From NCBI GenBank assembly GCA_013399115.1, contig VXAA01001425.1:1-64000 (forward strand): a DNA stretch of 64,000 nt, read 5' to 3'. The position numbers were made by a program, and so were the translations under genes. A model generated the notes under the pieces. The model had not been told where the DNA came from, ran no database searches, and was given only the letters and a program-made list of their open reading frames with translations. Shown here piece after piece: positions 40,801 to 54,126 of the stretch. Each line of letters begins with the position of its first letter. The stretch's first letter is position 1. Origin of the DNA: Anseranas semipalmata (Eukaryota; Chordata; Aves; Anseriformes; Anseranatidae).

Positions 40801-42989
40801 TTTCCTCCTCATATCAAAGATTCCATAGGTAAAACTGCAGAGTGATTAAAAAAGGACTATTAAGTGGGTGGAAATTGAATGGATGACTTGGACAGAGAGA
40901 AAGGTCATATTTTTATAAATGTAGAAATTGATGCCATTTAATCCTGGCATCATTTATGGAAGTTGATCACAATTAGACCTTCAAATCTGTACTGCTTTGA
41001 ACTGAAGTATTTTAATTTAAATTCATCATTCATTATTCCTTTGCATGTGCTGTTAAAAGTCTAAGGACTGCATAATTTAAAAGAAGGAAAACAAGTTGCT
41101 GAACATAATGGGCTAAATTTCTAACAATACCCTCTAATTTCACACTTCTAATTACTCGCCCACACTCAATTGCAGATAAATCTCAGCATTTACACTTGTA
41201 ACTACGTGCAGGCACAATGAGACAGAACCTTTCGTTATTATTATCTGCATTATATTTCAGGCACAAGAAATAAGTTGAAATACTTTTCTCCTAAGGGCCA
41301 AGTGATTTACTCTTCCATAGCGTCAGGGTGGCTGAGTACCGAGGGCATGCTAGGCTTCTATCCTATTATTTTTTTATAATAGGAATAACAAAGTGCAAGA
41401 GTGGTGAAATACATGTGTAGTTAAATTTATTTATATACAGCTGTAAAGCATTTCTAGGGCCAGATCTTGGTTCTGCTGAAGATGAGGGTGAGTTTTGCTT
41501 GTAACTTGACCAGAAAGAGTCATTGGGCTGGAGTCAGGACGGGCCGTGAATTGCACCCTATGGTGCAGCTGGGGATTGCAGACTGCAAGGGAGCATGAAG
41601 GGCTCTGCAACTGCAGGGCTCCCTCCATTTGCAGCACCAGAAACTCTGGTATAATGGCCTGCAGTGCTGTAACAAACTGGTAAAAGGGATGCACTAGGGT
41701 GTGCTGCACAGTCCCAGTCAGAGATACCTCTTCTGACGTACAGTGAATGTTGAGCATCCTGTGCAGAAGTAGGGAAATCCAGACAGTGCTTTAAAATAGA
41801 AAGGAAAAAGAAAAAAGTGTCTGATTGAAATAATGTGCATCTTTTGGACCATCTGTTGTCTTGAAGTTCTGATGGAAGTAACTGGTCTAGAGTAAGTTTT
41901 AGGTTTATAATTTGCCTCAACTCTTTGTACGTGGTTTCCCTTCCCTCACTTCTATGCTTTTCTGCCTTCACAAGCCATGTTTTCATTCAGTTGGATTTAC
42001 TTCTGTCCCAGTTCAATACCCTAATGCCAAAATAATTCCTCTGCGGGCCAAGAGGTGTGTGATTAAGGCACTGAGTGGTCTTTACCACATGTTTATACCA
42101 GTAAGAAAAGCAGCCAGAGGCTGTTCTCTGGCCCTGTGGCCAGCTGACTAGCCACAGCTTGTGTCCATGCAGCTGAATTTGTTTGGCCCCCTTCCAAAAA
42201 AACAGGATGAGCTCATCCAAACTTACTGCTAGGAATAGTCTCTGGTATGTCCTGCTTGGCTTCTGTCAAAACCATGCCTAAAACCACGCCAGATGTTCAA
42301 CAGCATGGACAGCTGTGCAGTAGCGCACAGACCTCTACCTTTGCCCTCTCTGGTTCACGACTGTGGGTATAGCCTACAAAGCTGGCTCAGGGGCTGTGGT
42401 CACTCTCACAGCTCTTCTCAGGGAACTGCCTGAGTTTTAACTCTCAGGCTTGGTGATAATAAGGTTTCTGAATCTCTGTTAAGGTCTTCGGTCATTGTAC
42501 TTGCACAGATAGGCAAGGAAAAAACACAGACCTTTTTTTCAAAGGTATAGAAAATGAAGCCAAATGAGGAGGAGAAATCCTTCAAGTATCTCCAGTAGTG
42601 ACAAATTAAAGAACTAAAAGTACAAGCTATTTTAACGTGTATTTATATTTATAAATATCTCAGAAGAAATTTTATAAAAGTAAGTGAAAACTTTCTTGAT
42701 GGAATATGCAGCAAAAAAAAAAGCCAAACTCAGCATTTTTTTTTTTTTTAATCAGAGACTTTACAGCAATTGAAGGCACAATTTACAGTACTTTTCTGTT
42801 TATCAATTATTTATTTAAGCCATCCACCCCTCAAAGAAAGAGCAACAACTTTACACTTCAGCATCCTCTGTATTTGTTTTTATGTTTGTTTGTTTTTTTA
42901 GTGGCTGGTGAGGCATCACGGCTTTGCTGCAGTGCTAACTAATGTTGCCCAGCAGTGTTTATTCCTTGGGCTATGCGCAACCATGGGTC
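31894..42989. other. Presumed intron, no genes seen
   Basis: A long stretch without identifiable elements apart from a short AAT repeat near 37767-37790. Parts at 35290-35960 are AT-rich and of high complexity, the sort of sequence in which conserved non-coding elements are found, but that cannot be judged from one species. Open frames up to 142 codons have no domain. Confidence 0.5.
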
Positions 42990-43345
42990 TGCTGTGGATG
43001 GTGGGAGGTCTCTGGTCTTGGGGCCAGCCAACTCTGGCTGCTCAGGGCTGTGTCCCATTGGGTCTTGGAACTTGGAGGATGGAGAACCCAGCCTCTCTGG
43101 GCAGGGAACCTGCTCTAGTGCTCAATCATCTTCATAGCAACAGTATTTCTTGCAATCCAGCCAGTACTGCTTCAGTTTGTGACCACTGTTTCTCCTCCTG
43201 CCCTGCACCTGAGGAGGAACCCTGATGTTGTACTTTCAGTAACCTTCTCTTGGACACTGGAGGCCTGCTAGATCTCCCTGAAAACCTTCTCTTCTACAGG
43301 CTAAACAAGCCCAGTTCCCTCAGCCTCTCCTCACGGGGCATGTGT
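42990..43345 (-). mobile_element. Old, decayed CR1 LINE fragment, reverse orientation
   Basis: Read on the - strand, the right end gives HMPREERLRELGLFSL, then a stop, then KRRFSGR, which matches the CR1 ORF2 stretch before and across [13 protein letters not shown] of the copy at 22281-22661. Further along it resembles the CR1 consensus I know around GGTCACAAACTGAAGCA, ATTGAGCACTAGAGCAGGTT, CCAGAGAGGCTGG and TGGGACACAGCCCTGAGCAG, with deletions and substitutions. The terminal ATTCTGTG repeats are gone. The left boundary is uncertain by several tens of bases. The open frames on the + strand at 42908-43225 are antisense reads of this element and should not be called genes. Confidence 0.8.
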
Positions 43346-43380
43346 ATATGTTATGGGCAAAGCCAACTGATACTGTAAAA

Positions 43381-43421
43381 GTTTTGTTTTTTGTTTTTTG
43401 TTTTGTTTTGTTTTGTTTTTT
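43381..43421. repeat. (TTTTG)n low-complexity tract
   Basis: Repeats of TTTTG and TTTTTTG, about 35 bases past the decayed CR1. Confidence 0.9.
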
Positions 43422-44246
43422 AATATTTTAAAGACTGTTGATTTCTCCTGTGTTGTTGCAGAGGGACATCTCTGAAGGAAGTCTTGCTTTAAAGTAGTTA
43501 TTTACAGTGTTTGGGATTTACAGCAGATTTCATGCTGTTTTTCAGATGTACTTTATATAGCTGAAAAGATGTTAGTCTTGTTATCCAAGGTTGCACTGAC
43601 AAGGGAACCTATTCTCTCACAGGAACTTACTGCAGTCCAAACATCCCTTGCTTTGTGCCATGCGTGCACGTGATGGGCACGTTCAGTGGAGTCGGCAGAG
43701 CTCTGTCTCCACAGAGGACTGGAGATTAAAGCGCCCTCCAGCCCTTACCTTTCATGGATCACTGTGCCATCAAGCCCTCTATTAAATTAAATACTTAAGC
43801 TCTGGGGAGTCTTTTATGCAACACATTCAGTAAGAATGTCCTGCAGCATTTCTCTGATGCATGTGTGATGGGGTTTCGTATGATTTATCTCCTCTGGTAA
43901 AAAATAACATGAAAGGAAAGTAGCTTAAGGTATGGCCTATTGACATGGCTTTTCCAGCTATGGGACATTCATCTGATTGAGATAATTATTGACAAATAAA
44001 CAAGTATGTTACAGACAAGGTCTAATCGATCTTCTGTGTTTGTTGCAATAATTACACTGTCAGCATCTGAGTCGTTGTCTTACAAAATGCAGACAGATAG
44101 CTTAGGGTGTGCTTGTATTGTATTCATTGTGTGTATGCACGTTTGCTTTCAAAACATGGACAGGCATCTTTAAAACAAAGTATCTGGTTTTTGAATGATT
44201 GAGTAATAGTTTCACTGCCTTCATTTTTCCTCTTGTTTCCCCACAG
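43422..44246 (+). other. Intron end upstream of exon A
   Basis: Non-coding up to the acceptor. The last 30 bases form a pyrimidine-rich tract ending CCCCACAG at 44246, a strong 3' splice site. Confidence 0.75.
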
Positions 44247-44438
44247 GTCAAGGCAACAGATGCAGATGCTGACCAGTTTGGTGAAATTGAGTATTTTCTT
44301 TATGATGGATTCCATTATTATGAAAAATCCAAAGCCTTCCAGATTGATCCCCGTACTGGTCAAATCTGTGTCTCTCAAGACATTGACAGAGAAGGAGATC
44401 CAACTACTTACGATCTCTTAGTAAAAGCTACGGATGGG
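44247..44438 (+). CDS. Internal exon A of a large dachsous/FAT-class cadherin (partial EC repeat)
   Basis: This 192-base exon encodes 64 residues of an extracellular cadherin repeat, a domain that binds calcium and mediates adhesion outside the cell. Visible motifs, in order, are the DxD-type calcium motif ATDADAD (residues 3-9), the strand GEIEY (12-16), IDPRTGQI (33-40), the DRE calcium motif in DIDREGDP (45-52) and the closing strand YDLLVKATDG (55-64). It is preceded by a strong pyrimidine tract ending CCCCACAG and followed by a consensus donor, GGG|GTAAGT. Both junctions are phase 0, and the frame is open through the acceptor. The repeat is completed by exon B 10.3 kb downstream. Large introns and small EC exons argue against classical cadherins and clustered protocadherins. 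From general memory of FAT1-4 and CDH23 I see no match, which leaves DCHS2 as the leading guess. That is weak inference. The exon call itself is firm. Confidence 0.95.
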
Positions 44439-45722
44439 GTAAGTTTTGCCCTTCTGTAATGCCAGGTTTGTGACTGCATTTGCAAATTTGGTTGTGCTGC
44501 ATACTTTTAAAGGGGAATGGAGTATGTGAAAATTGCATGATTTTGAATACATTTTCTTACCCCTACAGAGGACTGACTGATACTTCACAAAACATAAATT
44601 TTGATCCAAATTGATAAAATTTCAATTGTGAAATCCAGAGTCACTCCAAAATGAGTTATTGAAAACCATTTCTAGGACATGTTAGTCCCTGCTGATTTTC
44701 TTCTCCTTTTGGGACTGGTGGACTCCAGCTGGAGTGTATTAGCTGCATTAGGTGTGTTCATGGAGCATGTCCTTCGTTTAGTTTCAGCCTGGTTTGTGTG
44801 CTTTGAGGCCACTTGACAGTGTGAACCAAAGCAGGGTAAATGAGGACAGTCAGGAAACTTGTCGGGAAAGTATTGACAATAACAAAGAACATTATGAAGA
44901 ACAGGCCATTTCTTCAGACAGACAAATGGACTGAAAATAGTGAAGAGTTCTGCTTGTCAGACCCAGGTGTACATTTGGGTAAAACAGCCTAAAGCTGTAA
45001 AGAACACAATACAGTTATTCCTTTAGATCTTCTCACTTTGAAATATACTGTGGAGATGTTTGCTGTTGTGGGAACATATCAAGCTGTTTGGGTGTGGACA
45101 GTTGTTCTATGTGGTGACACATAACAGAACATTTTGGTAAAGTGGCTATTCGGAAAGAATGGGAAAAAATAATTTGTAGCTTCATTTTGTGATAGTCACA
45201 AAAGTATCCAAAGGTTATTTGCAGTGAGATGCACAGAAGGGAGACCATCCAGTGCTTTTCTTACTTTCTTCAGCTTTAGCAGTGAACTGTGAGAAGACTG
45301 AACAAAAAGATTACTGGTTGGTTGCAAATGTTACAATTAACATAAAGGCACTGTTTTAAACTTAGGGATTCATGGTATTCAGCTCACATTTTACAGTACA
45401 AGTTGAGCTGAAAAAAATCAAAAATTAAATTATTTCAGTATGTAAAGTTTTTATGCTTTGAATATTATGCTTGCATTAAAATATTGTCCTAAGTGTGTCT
45501 GATATACATTTAAAAAAAAAAAAGTTTTGCTAGAAATACTATGTTTTTCATAAAACATCTGTGCTTTTCATTACAGTACACTGAAGAAACTTGGAGAACT
45601 ATAATTTCCATATTCATGAGTAGATGGACTTAGTACCAAGCATCAACTACAGATACTTAGTTGTTGCATTCTGAGGATGTAGTGGTCAAGGGTATATTAT
45701 ATTTGTATGCTGTTGAATTTGG

Positions 45723-45738
45723 ATATATATATATATAT
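45723..45738. repeat. (TA)n microsatellite
   Basis: Eight TA units followed by TTTATTTATAT. Confidence 0.9.
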
Positions 45739-45905
45739 TTATTTATATGTAATTAAACAGTGCACCTGCATTTTTTCTTTAACTGTGACTATTCAGTGTT
45801 TATTTCAGAGGCTACAGAAGCATTCTTTTGCATTAACGCTACCTTTAGCAGTGTGCTTTTTTTTTTTCTGTAGATTTCTTTTTGAGGAGAAATAATATAA
45901 TACCA

Positions 45906-45924
45906 TTTGTTTGTTTGTTTGTTT
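45906..45924. repeat. (TTTG)n microsatellite
   Basis: Four to five TTTG units without interruption. Confidence 0.9.
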
Positions 45925-47908
45925 CCTGACAACTCTATCTTATAGATAACTTCAGAATTTAAGTCTTTTTGTTGGGACAGTGTCTGTAATTTCCAGCAGA
46001 AGTAAGTCTTTGTTGCCATCTTGGAATTCCTCTGAGATGTAATTTCTGTCTTCAGAATTCCTTTCTAGCAAAATTTCAGTGTATACACAAGTACAGATTT
46101 CCAAGCCTTGAAGAATAAAGCAGTTAATAATACAATGTGTAATAGGAGAAAACTATCTATTTTGCTATAGTTCATCACTTCATTTTTCTCTCACATATAT
46201 TCAATGCTGATTTTCTGCAGTCTCTCACATGTTTTAGAGCTGTATATAGAACGTACAAATACCTGGAATACCAAAATTAATCTTATTTACCAGGCCTATG
46301 CGAGAGTTGAACAACAGCACTGAAAGTCGACGAATTTCTCACATATGCTTTTGGTTGGCCCAGAAGGTTATTTTGAAAATGTGAAAGAAAATAGGTTTGC
46401 ATGAAAAAGGTAGATGCATTTTTGGTAAAATTGTTGCTCTGGTGATGCATTTTATGTCAAAAGTTATAGGAAAATGGGCAATGCTTTGAAACTATAGATT
46501 ATTTCAGTTTTAAGATAGGTCTGTGATTTATCTCCATTTAGGGACCTTGTGTTTTCAGAAGTTCTGTAATGGGAAGGAGGATTCAATTTTTGATTGCCTT
46601 GTCTGTGACAGGCAGGACTTGATCTTTTTACTGGAACCCAGTGCTTTATAGCTCCCATTGATTGCACTCCTGAAAAATTAGGTCATCTGACACCTCAATA
46701 TTAAAGTACCTAAAATCAATATTTGCTTTTCAGAATTTCCAGTATACTTGAACATAAGTTGAGCCACCAGCCACCTTTACAGCAGAACTATAGTGGGATA
46801 TTTTATCTCCTGGCATTCTGCTGTTGATTGTGATGGATTAAATATGTTGGGTGTGCAGTTCAAGGTGGAGGCTGTGATCAGGGGAGAAATGCATACAGAG
46901 ATGTCAGGGGAAGAGTGAAGGGTCACTGTTGACAAAGGGGAGGGAGAGAGATGAAGAGAAGAGAAATAACAAAGTTAATTAGAAATGAGGAGGAAAAGAA
47001 AGTATTTTCCAGGTGGTGCTCAGCTTATCTTACAGCAAAACTATCAGTTTCTTCCACCTGTTCGTGCCTACTCATTACATGGTTTTGGATCTTCTTGGTC
47101 GTGTCTTTTATGCACTATTTAGAAGCAGTAATGGAAGAACTGAAATGGCACACAAGAGCACATGGAGAGGCAAGTGTAAAACAGATTCTGTTAAAGTGGT
47201 GTTAAATAAACATCCTGTGAGAGCATGTGGGAGCCATCGCGCTGACTTAAATGGGTCAAGACTGGTCATAGTGTTAGTGTTAGCTTTATCAGCTGGCAGC
47301 ACTGATTTTGGTCCCAAAGTCACTTACTTCACATAGATATCTGGTACTCCTCCTTGAAATGCTTTTATATGGAAAGAAGTCATGTAGCTAGCTTATAGTG
47401 TCTGCACCGTATGCCATGGCATCTGCATTTAGCCCTACTTTGGGGTCTTTATACATGGATTGTGGCAGATTGAGAGCTTGCTTCTGTAGCAAGGGTCACA
47501 CTCCTGTGATTTGCACGCCACCTCTGCATAGAACTACTTCCAGTTCAAACTGTGCTGTTCGTCCCAGCTGCAAACAGCTGCATTATTGACTTGTGACAGA
47601 CCAGAGAGTTTCAGTAGGCGTTTTAGGAGTCTTTGAACTCCTAGTCAGCTAAAAATTTCTTATGATACTCAAATCACAATGTTTTTCTCTCAAAAAAATC
47701 AGATGAAGGTATTTTGTTTGGGAAACCTTCACAAACATTTGAGAGAGATTTAGATCAAACTTACTGTGAAATCAAGTCTTATAGAAGGAAAATATGGAAA
47801 AACAGGAATTCTAATGTGTGTTTTCAAATGTGGTATAGGGGATAATTACTACTTTTTTTTTCTATTTGAACATGTGCAAGTTAGATATGATACGTTTTGC
47901 TGCTTACG

Positions 47909-47933
47909 TTTTTTTGTTTTTGTTTTTGTTTTT
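47909..47933. repeat. (TTTTTG)n microsatellite
   Basis: Several TTTTTG units after a T7 run. Confidence 0.88.
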
Positions 47934-50900
47934 GAAACATGACTGAAGTGGGCGCTACAGTGTGTGTTTTCATACTTGCTCAAAGGTGTCCAGACTATTA
48001 CATATGCAAATTTTTGCTTCCAATATTCCTTTTAACTACTTCTATATTAGTCTTAACATGAATTCATTTGCATACAGGAAAGCTTTTTTTACAGCACACA
48101 TTTTTGCAGCTGTATGGTGGCAAATTTTATTGCTATGTGTCATGCATATTTCAATCTTTTTGTTTATTTGCGTTTTTTACGGTGCCTGTAATCTTTTTCT
48201 TTCAGCCAAATAGTAATGTTTGCAGCTGCTTAAAAGTAAATAAAAAACTGTTACGATACACAGAAATGTAACTGCAATAATGCTAATTTAAACTCTATCT
48301 GCTGGCACCTATACCATCTGCTTACAGACAATAGATGTCTGGTCTTCAAAGCCAAAATTTCCAGGTTGCACAATCTTGGGGTTGGTGCACAATGAAGGGC
48401 CTTCAGGAGTGTCCAACTTCAACTCTCTGAAGACCTGGCCCATGCAGCTTACCGCCAAAACTGGGCAAGACCTGATGACCTACACTCGCACCGGCTGCTA
48501 TCAGGGATTGCCCAACTCCAGCAGCAAACATCTATCTAGGTAATACAATGCATGTACCAGTCTACCATTTCTCTTCATCAGTGTGGCAAGAAGTTTCAAA
48601 AACTGCAGAGGACAGGCAAGATGTTCTTCCCCTCTGTCCCTCACACTAAAAGGGGTGCCATACCACATCCTAGCAGTGGTGGGATTGCATGCATCATTAT
48701 GAGCTTGAATGTGTCTAATCCCAGCTGGATACATGTGGCTTCTGTAGAGCCTCTTTATAATTCTGTAAGTTCATGTGTTAGAAACACATGCTTGGCTACA
48801 GTGGAGTCCAGGAGAAGTCTGTATACTGTGCTGGGAGTTTGGATATTGGGTTTGGAGTTTGTGGGTGTTTCCATCCTTTCCCTTTACAGAGTGGAATATT
48901 TTGTTTTTGCTCTCTCCAGGTGAGGTTCTTGAGAGCTTTGATAAGACTGCCCTTCACTGTGATTTGAAGGCTGCAATTGAATGGTGGTGGTGGGCTTGTT
49001 TGAAAGTCTGTGCCACAGTGACATCTCATTTTGCCTGTTTTCTCTGGTCTGGGTCCATTAGGTTCTGATTTCAGCATATTTCAGGATTCACTAGCATGTA
49101 GTGCTTCTAGTACTGTATGAAGCCCTACATTCATTCATGTCCCACAGTTGTGCTTTTTTTAACCTTTTCCTTGGGCTCTGAGTGAGAAGAGGGAGGTGTG
49201 ATGGATGATTTTTTTTGTTGTTTGTCTTTTTTGGTTGGAGTTTTCTTTTTATCCTGGACTACAGTGACAGCTTTTAGATGTTGCCAGGGTGGAAGACACT
49301 TCAGGGCATGTCTTGCATCCTAACTTGTTGGCCTAAGGAAGCTCTCTACCTGCTAAAGTCACCCTTTGGCACATACCTGCCTCCTGTGGCCGTGCTTCTC
49401 TCTTCCCCTGCCCACCTGTTAGCCTTTGCCCAGACTAAGATCTGCTGATTTTTAGGCCATATTTTCCTCCAAGGGAAAGGGATTCCATGTCGTTGGACAA
49501 ACCCACAGAAATAATTTCTGCCAGGCAGTGATGGAGCTGAGCCAAAGATCATTGTCTCTGTGTTGGCTCTGGAGTGTGGGCGAGCACCCTGCAGCTCTCA
49601 GGCAGTCTCGACTATTTAACCTGGGGAGGTAGTGTGGAAGGATGCTATCCCATGTGCACACCAGCAATCTGGGCTGCTTCTTCCCTGTCCTCCTGTTGCA
49701 AGCTGCTCGCAGACAGTGACACAATGATAAAGAGCTCCTTTAGCGTGTGTGAGTTACAGGGTATGTCTGGTACTCGGGGTTAGAGGGAGCAAAACAGCCT
49801 GCGTATGGTGTATTGAACCTTTTGCAGTGATTAGGTAACAGCTGGAAAACTGAAGACCTAGAATTCCATATAAAAGAAACAAGAATACTTCTTTTAAGCT
49901 GTGGTTGATTAATATTAAGATAAGCGGACTTTTAATTGGTAACTTTTCTAGGTTTTTATCTTTGAGTCATTAGTCTTTTCAGCGTTTTCTGGAAAACTGT
50001 TTTTGAATAGGTCAGATTTTTTGGATGATGAAAATTACTTCAAAAGCAGATGCACGTGTAGAAACTAAGATTTTTAAATACAGTTCTTTAAAGTAGATCA
50101 TTAATCACATCTAATTGCATTTACAAGTGCATCTGCTACATGTGAAGGTACAATTTTATAGAGGATTATGATCACATGTACTGCATACTCAAGATGGTTG
50201 GTTACTGAGTTTACTCAGGATTACGTGAGGCCTTACACAGGTGGGTGTTGTCACTTGCTGGTTGTTGTGAAGCAGTTTTTCAAAATTCAGCTTAAATACA
50301 TTGAGAATGTTTGCATAGGCATAGTGCACATATTTGAAAAATTAAGAACAGAGAGAAAAGATAGAGCTTTATGTATTGTGACCTTGCTGTCACAGAACAC
50401 TTGGTTAAAGCTGCCTTGTAGTATTGACTACAGTACTGTGCCTGGGTTCCTTCAAAACTGTGTATTTTGTATGTAGTTGCATGAAATGTCTTCAAGGCAT
50501 GTTGCTCGCAACAGGAGCTTTGACATACCAAGGGACAAATAGGTAAACAGCTCACCTGAACAGTAAGAGTATTTTTTTCTTTCCTTAAGATGTTCTCCTT
50601 TAATAAAAATAAATAAATACCACCACCCCCCACCCCTGCAAAAGTATACTAGCATAATTATCAATTTGTCATGACATTGAGTGGAAGCTTTATTGTGGAA
50701 AGAAGAGACCAGGTTTGGGCTTCGGGGCTGAAGTGCAGCAATACATTTTTTTTTTAGGGGAAATTTATAGTGTATCTTGAAGTCTTTCAAATTCATTTAC
50801 AGCAGATCATGAAATTGCCTATCAACATAGAGTATGCCATTACCAACTTTTATGTTTCGGCTGATTTTATTACAGATACACGAACAGCAGTTCGTTAAGC

Positions 50901-53032
50901 ACTTAAACTCAGCCAGTACGTAGGCTGATATTTATTTAGATTCTGAAGAACTTCTAATAATACTGAAGGCTCAGTGGCTCTTCTACTGTCTTTGTGCATA
51001 GAGAAATATTTTGCTCCTCATCCTTCTCACTTTTTGGTAAACCATACCGCTTGTCCAGTTTTCTTCGTATTTTACACTGAAGCAATTAAAATGTAGAGAT
51101 AAGCACTCAACACTCGCAAGCAAAGCTTCTACAGAAGTTAAAGCTTTTGAAATAATTGTCGGTGCCTCTCCGTTTTGACAGCATTGTGACTTGAAGACAA
51201 CATACCATCTTTTAGGTTTAACAAAGAAAAGAAAATGTCTTCATGGCAGAGATCCTATATATCACAGTTCAGTTGGGAACAAGAATTTGATGGCACCATT
51301 CACTGACAAAAAGGTTGGAGGCTGTAGTGGAAATCCTGACAGATTCTTAAACATTTTACAGTGTCACCAAGACAAAATACAGCTATTCAAAAGAGCATCA
51401 CTTCTACTTATAAACCTAAAGAGTCTCTCCTGCACTATAGCTTTTTTAAACATGATAAAGAGGTGTACAAATAGCTTTATATTTTCCTATAAGTTTGATC
51501 CTGTCAAAGAAAAGAAAATGCTACTCATGGTTATTTTGATTTGGTGGTAGCTTCTTATGACCCATTCTTATTCTATGGACCACAAAAATCACAGGATTCT
51601 GACAAAGAAGCCAATGTTAATTGTGAGGTTTTTGTTGCATCAAAGAGCACAACAGTAGTTAAAATATTTGAACATTTGAGAAATGGGATTTCAAAAGGAA
51701 CAACTGTGGCTTTTTGTTGCTTGTAACATGTTTTGACAAATGTAATTTTCTGTCAACAACAGACTTGTTTAAACCAGCCTTCATGTTTTGGAAGATCTGC
51801 TTTATGCTTGCTTCTGAGTGGATGAAGTATATCCATGTGGTTAGAAATAGAAGCAGTTTGTTCCTTCTCACTTGGGATGTTACTTAAAAATTTTCATAGC
51901 TAGAGCAAGAACTGGGCCATAACCAAGTTAATATTGCTCTTGACTCATATGAGGGAATACACTGCTGCTTCAGGAAAAGCAGGGTCTGTCTCCATCATAA
52001 AATTTGGTCTGTCTTCTGAGAGATTGAGTAGTTAGCAGGTCTCCAGCTTGCTTCTCCCATATAGTCAGACTGAATCTGTTTCCAAAGATTTTACAGTCTT
52101 TACATAACTCCATAGGATAAATATAAATTGGCTGGAGAGGGTTTCGGTTTTTCATGTCTGTTTAGCAATAATGAGACTTGGAAGAAGTGGTTTAACACAC
52201 ATTATCATGAGTTTTTGCAGTTTGGTTTCATGCTTTTCTAACCTTGCCTCTTTTTAGATGCTTCTTATTCTTGACCTCATTTCTTCCTTGGCCCATGTCG
52301 CTTAAAAACGTTGTTTCTGATTCCTGTCCTAAAGTACTTGAAAGCTGTGGAGCTGCAGACCCAGGGCATCTTCTGACAGCGGGCTCCAGCAGAGCACATA
52401 GGCTTTAGTTCCCGTGCAGTGATTTTCTTCCCACATAAATTAAGCTGTTGGGGAAATGCTCACCCTGCAGTGAGGTTTTGGGGTGCAGGCAGTGAGCCTG
52501 CTAGATCTGCACATCTCCCGTTCCCCATATCAGTACAGCATTTCAGCAGTCTGAAGTACAGTGCCCTTCACTGCCCTGGTTGCTAGTTGGCTGCATAGCA
52601 GCCTGAGCCCTGGAAGAACGCCATGGCCTGTCATGGCCTTGCTTTCCTCGGAAGAAAACCCAAGCACACCAGGAGAAGGACGTGGGCCAGACCTCCTAGT
52701 TTGCAGGTGAAATATAGGCACATGATCAACAAGAGAGTCTTAACTTTCTGCATACTTGAGCTTTCATGGCAATGTCCCTACCACCCAGCAAGGATAATAG
52801 TACTACACAGAAAACAAAACAAAAATCCCTATGGGAAGCTGGGGAGAATGCTCATAATATTTTCCCCCAAAAATTAATTCTGATCCTGCGGAGATAATAA
52901 AGTCAAAAATAATTTTGGAGACATGCTGCAAGACTAAAGTAACATCCAGACTAAATCATTTGATGATTTCATGAAAGTTGGGTTTTAAAATAATTGACAT
53001 GTAGGATGAAGTTGTAGAGATATGTAAAAAAA

Positions 53033-53064
53033 NNNNNNNNNNNNNNNNNNNNNNNNNNNNNNNN
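53033..53064. other. Assembly gap of 32 N
   Basis: The Ns are flanked by A runs on both sides (TAAAAAAA before, AAAAAA after), so an unresolved poly-A tract is the likely content. The gap lies inside the intron between exons A and B. Confidence 0.98.
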
Positions 53065-53991
53065 AAAAAAACATTTATGTTGCATATCACGGGTACTGCA
53101 ATTGCAAAATGAAGTTTGGATGTGCTCAGTGTAGCTTGTCATTTGTAGGTGCCAGCATCCCATCTGTCTCACTGTTTTCTGTTATTGACTAAGTGATCCA
53201 AACACCATGCTCCCAGCCTGACTTTGAAGCATGCAGGATCCTTCCTCCGTCTGTGCCTCAATGTAGTGTGTATGGTGCATGCAAGGTACATATCTGTGTG
53301 ATAGTGTATGCCTACATTATACGCATCACTGCCACAGAATTTGCTGTGTTTTTTTTATTATTTTTTTTTTTTTAGAAAACACCGTTTAAAAATATGAACC
53401 CCTCCAAACTGATCCATGGGGACTATGTGGCTCTGAGAGACAAATTGCCATTTGTTTCACTCGGGGCCCTGTGTGGTCAACACTTCAGCACCCACAGAGT
53501 TATCTCTTCCAAATTGTCACAAAATTCAGTGTTTTGCCATGGCAAATTATGATTTCACTGCAGTGTAATTTGATAAGCCAGCTTGCAGTTGCTCCTTGCT
53601 TCTCTGTTTTTTTTTCTGCAGAGCTAAGGGTGGCTTCCTGGCTGCCCAGGTGGTATTTAGGGGAGGTCTTGGGTGCCTGTAGCAGCAGCTTCAACCCAGG
53701 TGAGAACAGCCTAGCAGCCAGGCCCAGGATGGCAAAGAGGTACATTACTGAAGCTGCATGCGCTGCCTGGCTCTTTTCCGAGCTATTAGTGTAGGGGAAA
53801 GAAACAAGATCCGAGAAGTTGAGCCAAGCCCCCTGGAATGCACGGTGAGACCTCTTTCCCCCTCAAAATCACAAGCATGCTCGAAATAAAACTATGTAAG
53901 CAGTTATGAATTTCACATTAAAAAATCTTTTCAGCTATGTGCCTCAGTGGAATTTGGTTTTGTTCTGTGTACATGAAGTGTGGGTATGTAG
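53065..53991 (+). other. Intron between exons A and B (middle part)
   Basis: Ordinary sequence with a T-rich run near 53347-53374. Open frames on opposite strands at 53471-53794 overlap and show no domain. Confidence 0.7.
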
Positions 53992-54126
53992 ACATGCACA
54001 TATATATACACACATGCACACTATATGTATAGTTTACATATATATACAGTTTACATACACATATATATATGTGTGTGTATGTGTATGTATATATATGTAT
54101 GTATGTAAATATATATGCAAATATAC
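53992..54126. repeat. Compound TA/TG/ATAC microsatellite
   Basis: About 135 bases built of ATATATAC, CACATGCA, GTGTGTAT and GTATGTAT units, with two ATA-rich AGTTTACATA words near the centre. It accounts for the Tyr/Ile/Val-rich open frame read through it. Confidence 0.93.

Larger units (their letters stand above)
44439..53032 (+). other. Intron between exons A and B (first part)
   Basis: Begins with the consensus donor GTAAGT. Together with the part beyond the gap it makes a 10,278-base intron. It holds a TA microsatellite at 45723-45738, a TTTG repeat at 45906-45924, a TTTTTG repeat at 47909-47933 and ordinary AT-rich DNA. No additional cadherin exon was found. The open frames at 48501-49077, 49346-49783, 50168-50796 and 51191-51550 show no family resemblance. 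Confidence 0.8.

Noticed and set aside
42908..43225. 105-codon open frame on the + strand before exon A
   Set aside because: It is antisense to a decayed CR1 fragment.
44124..44378. Open frame antisense to exon A
   Set aside because: A shadow of the real exon; the sense frame has cadherin motifs and splice sites.
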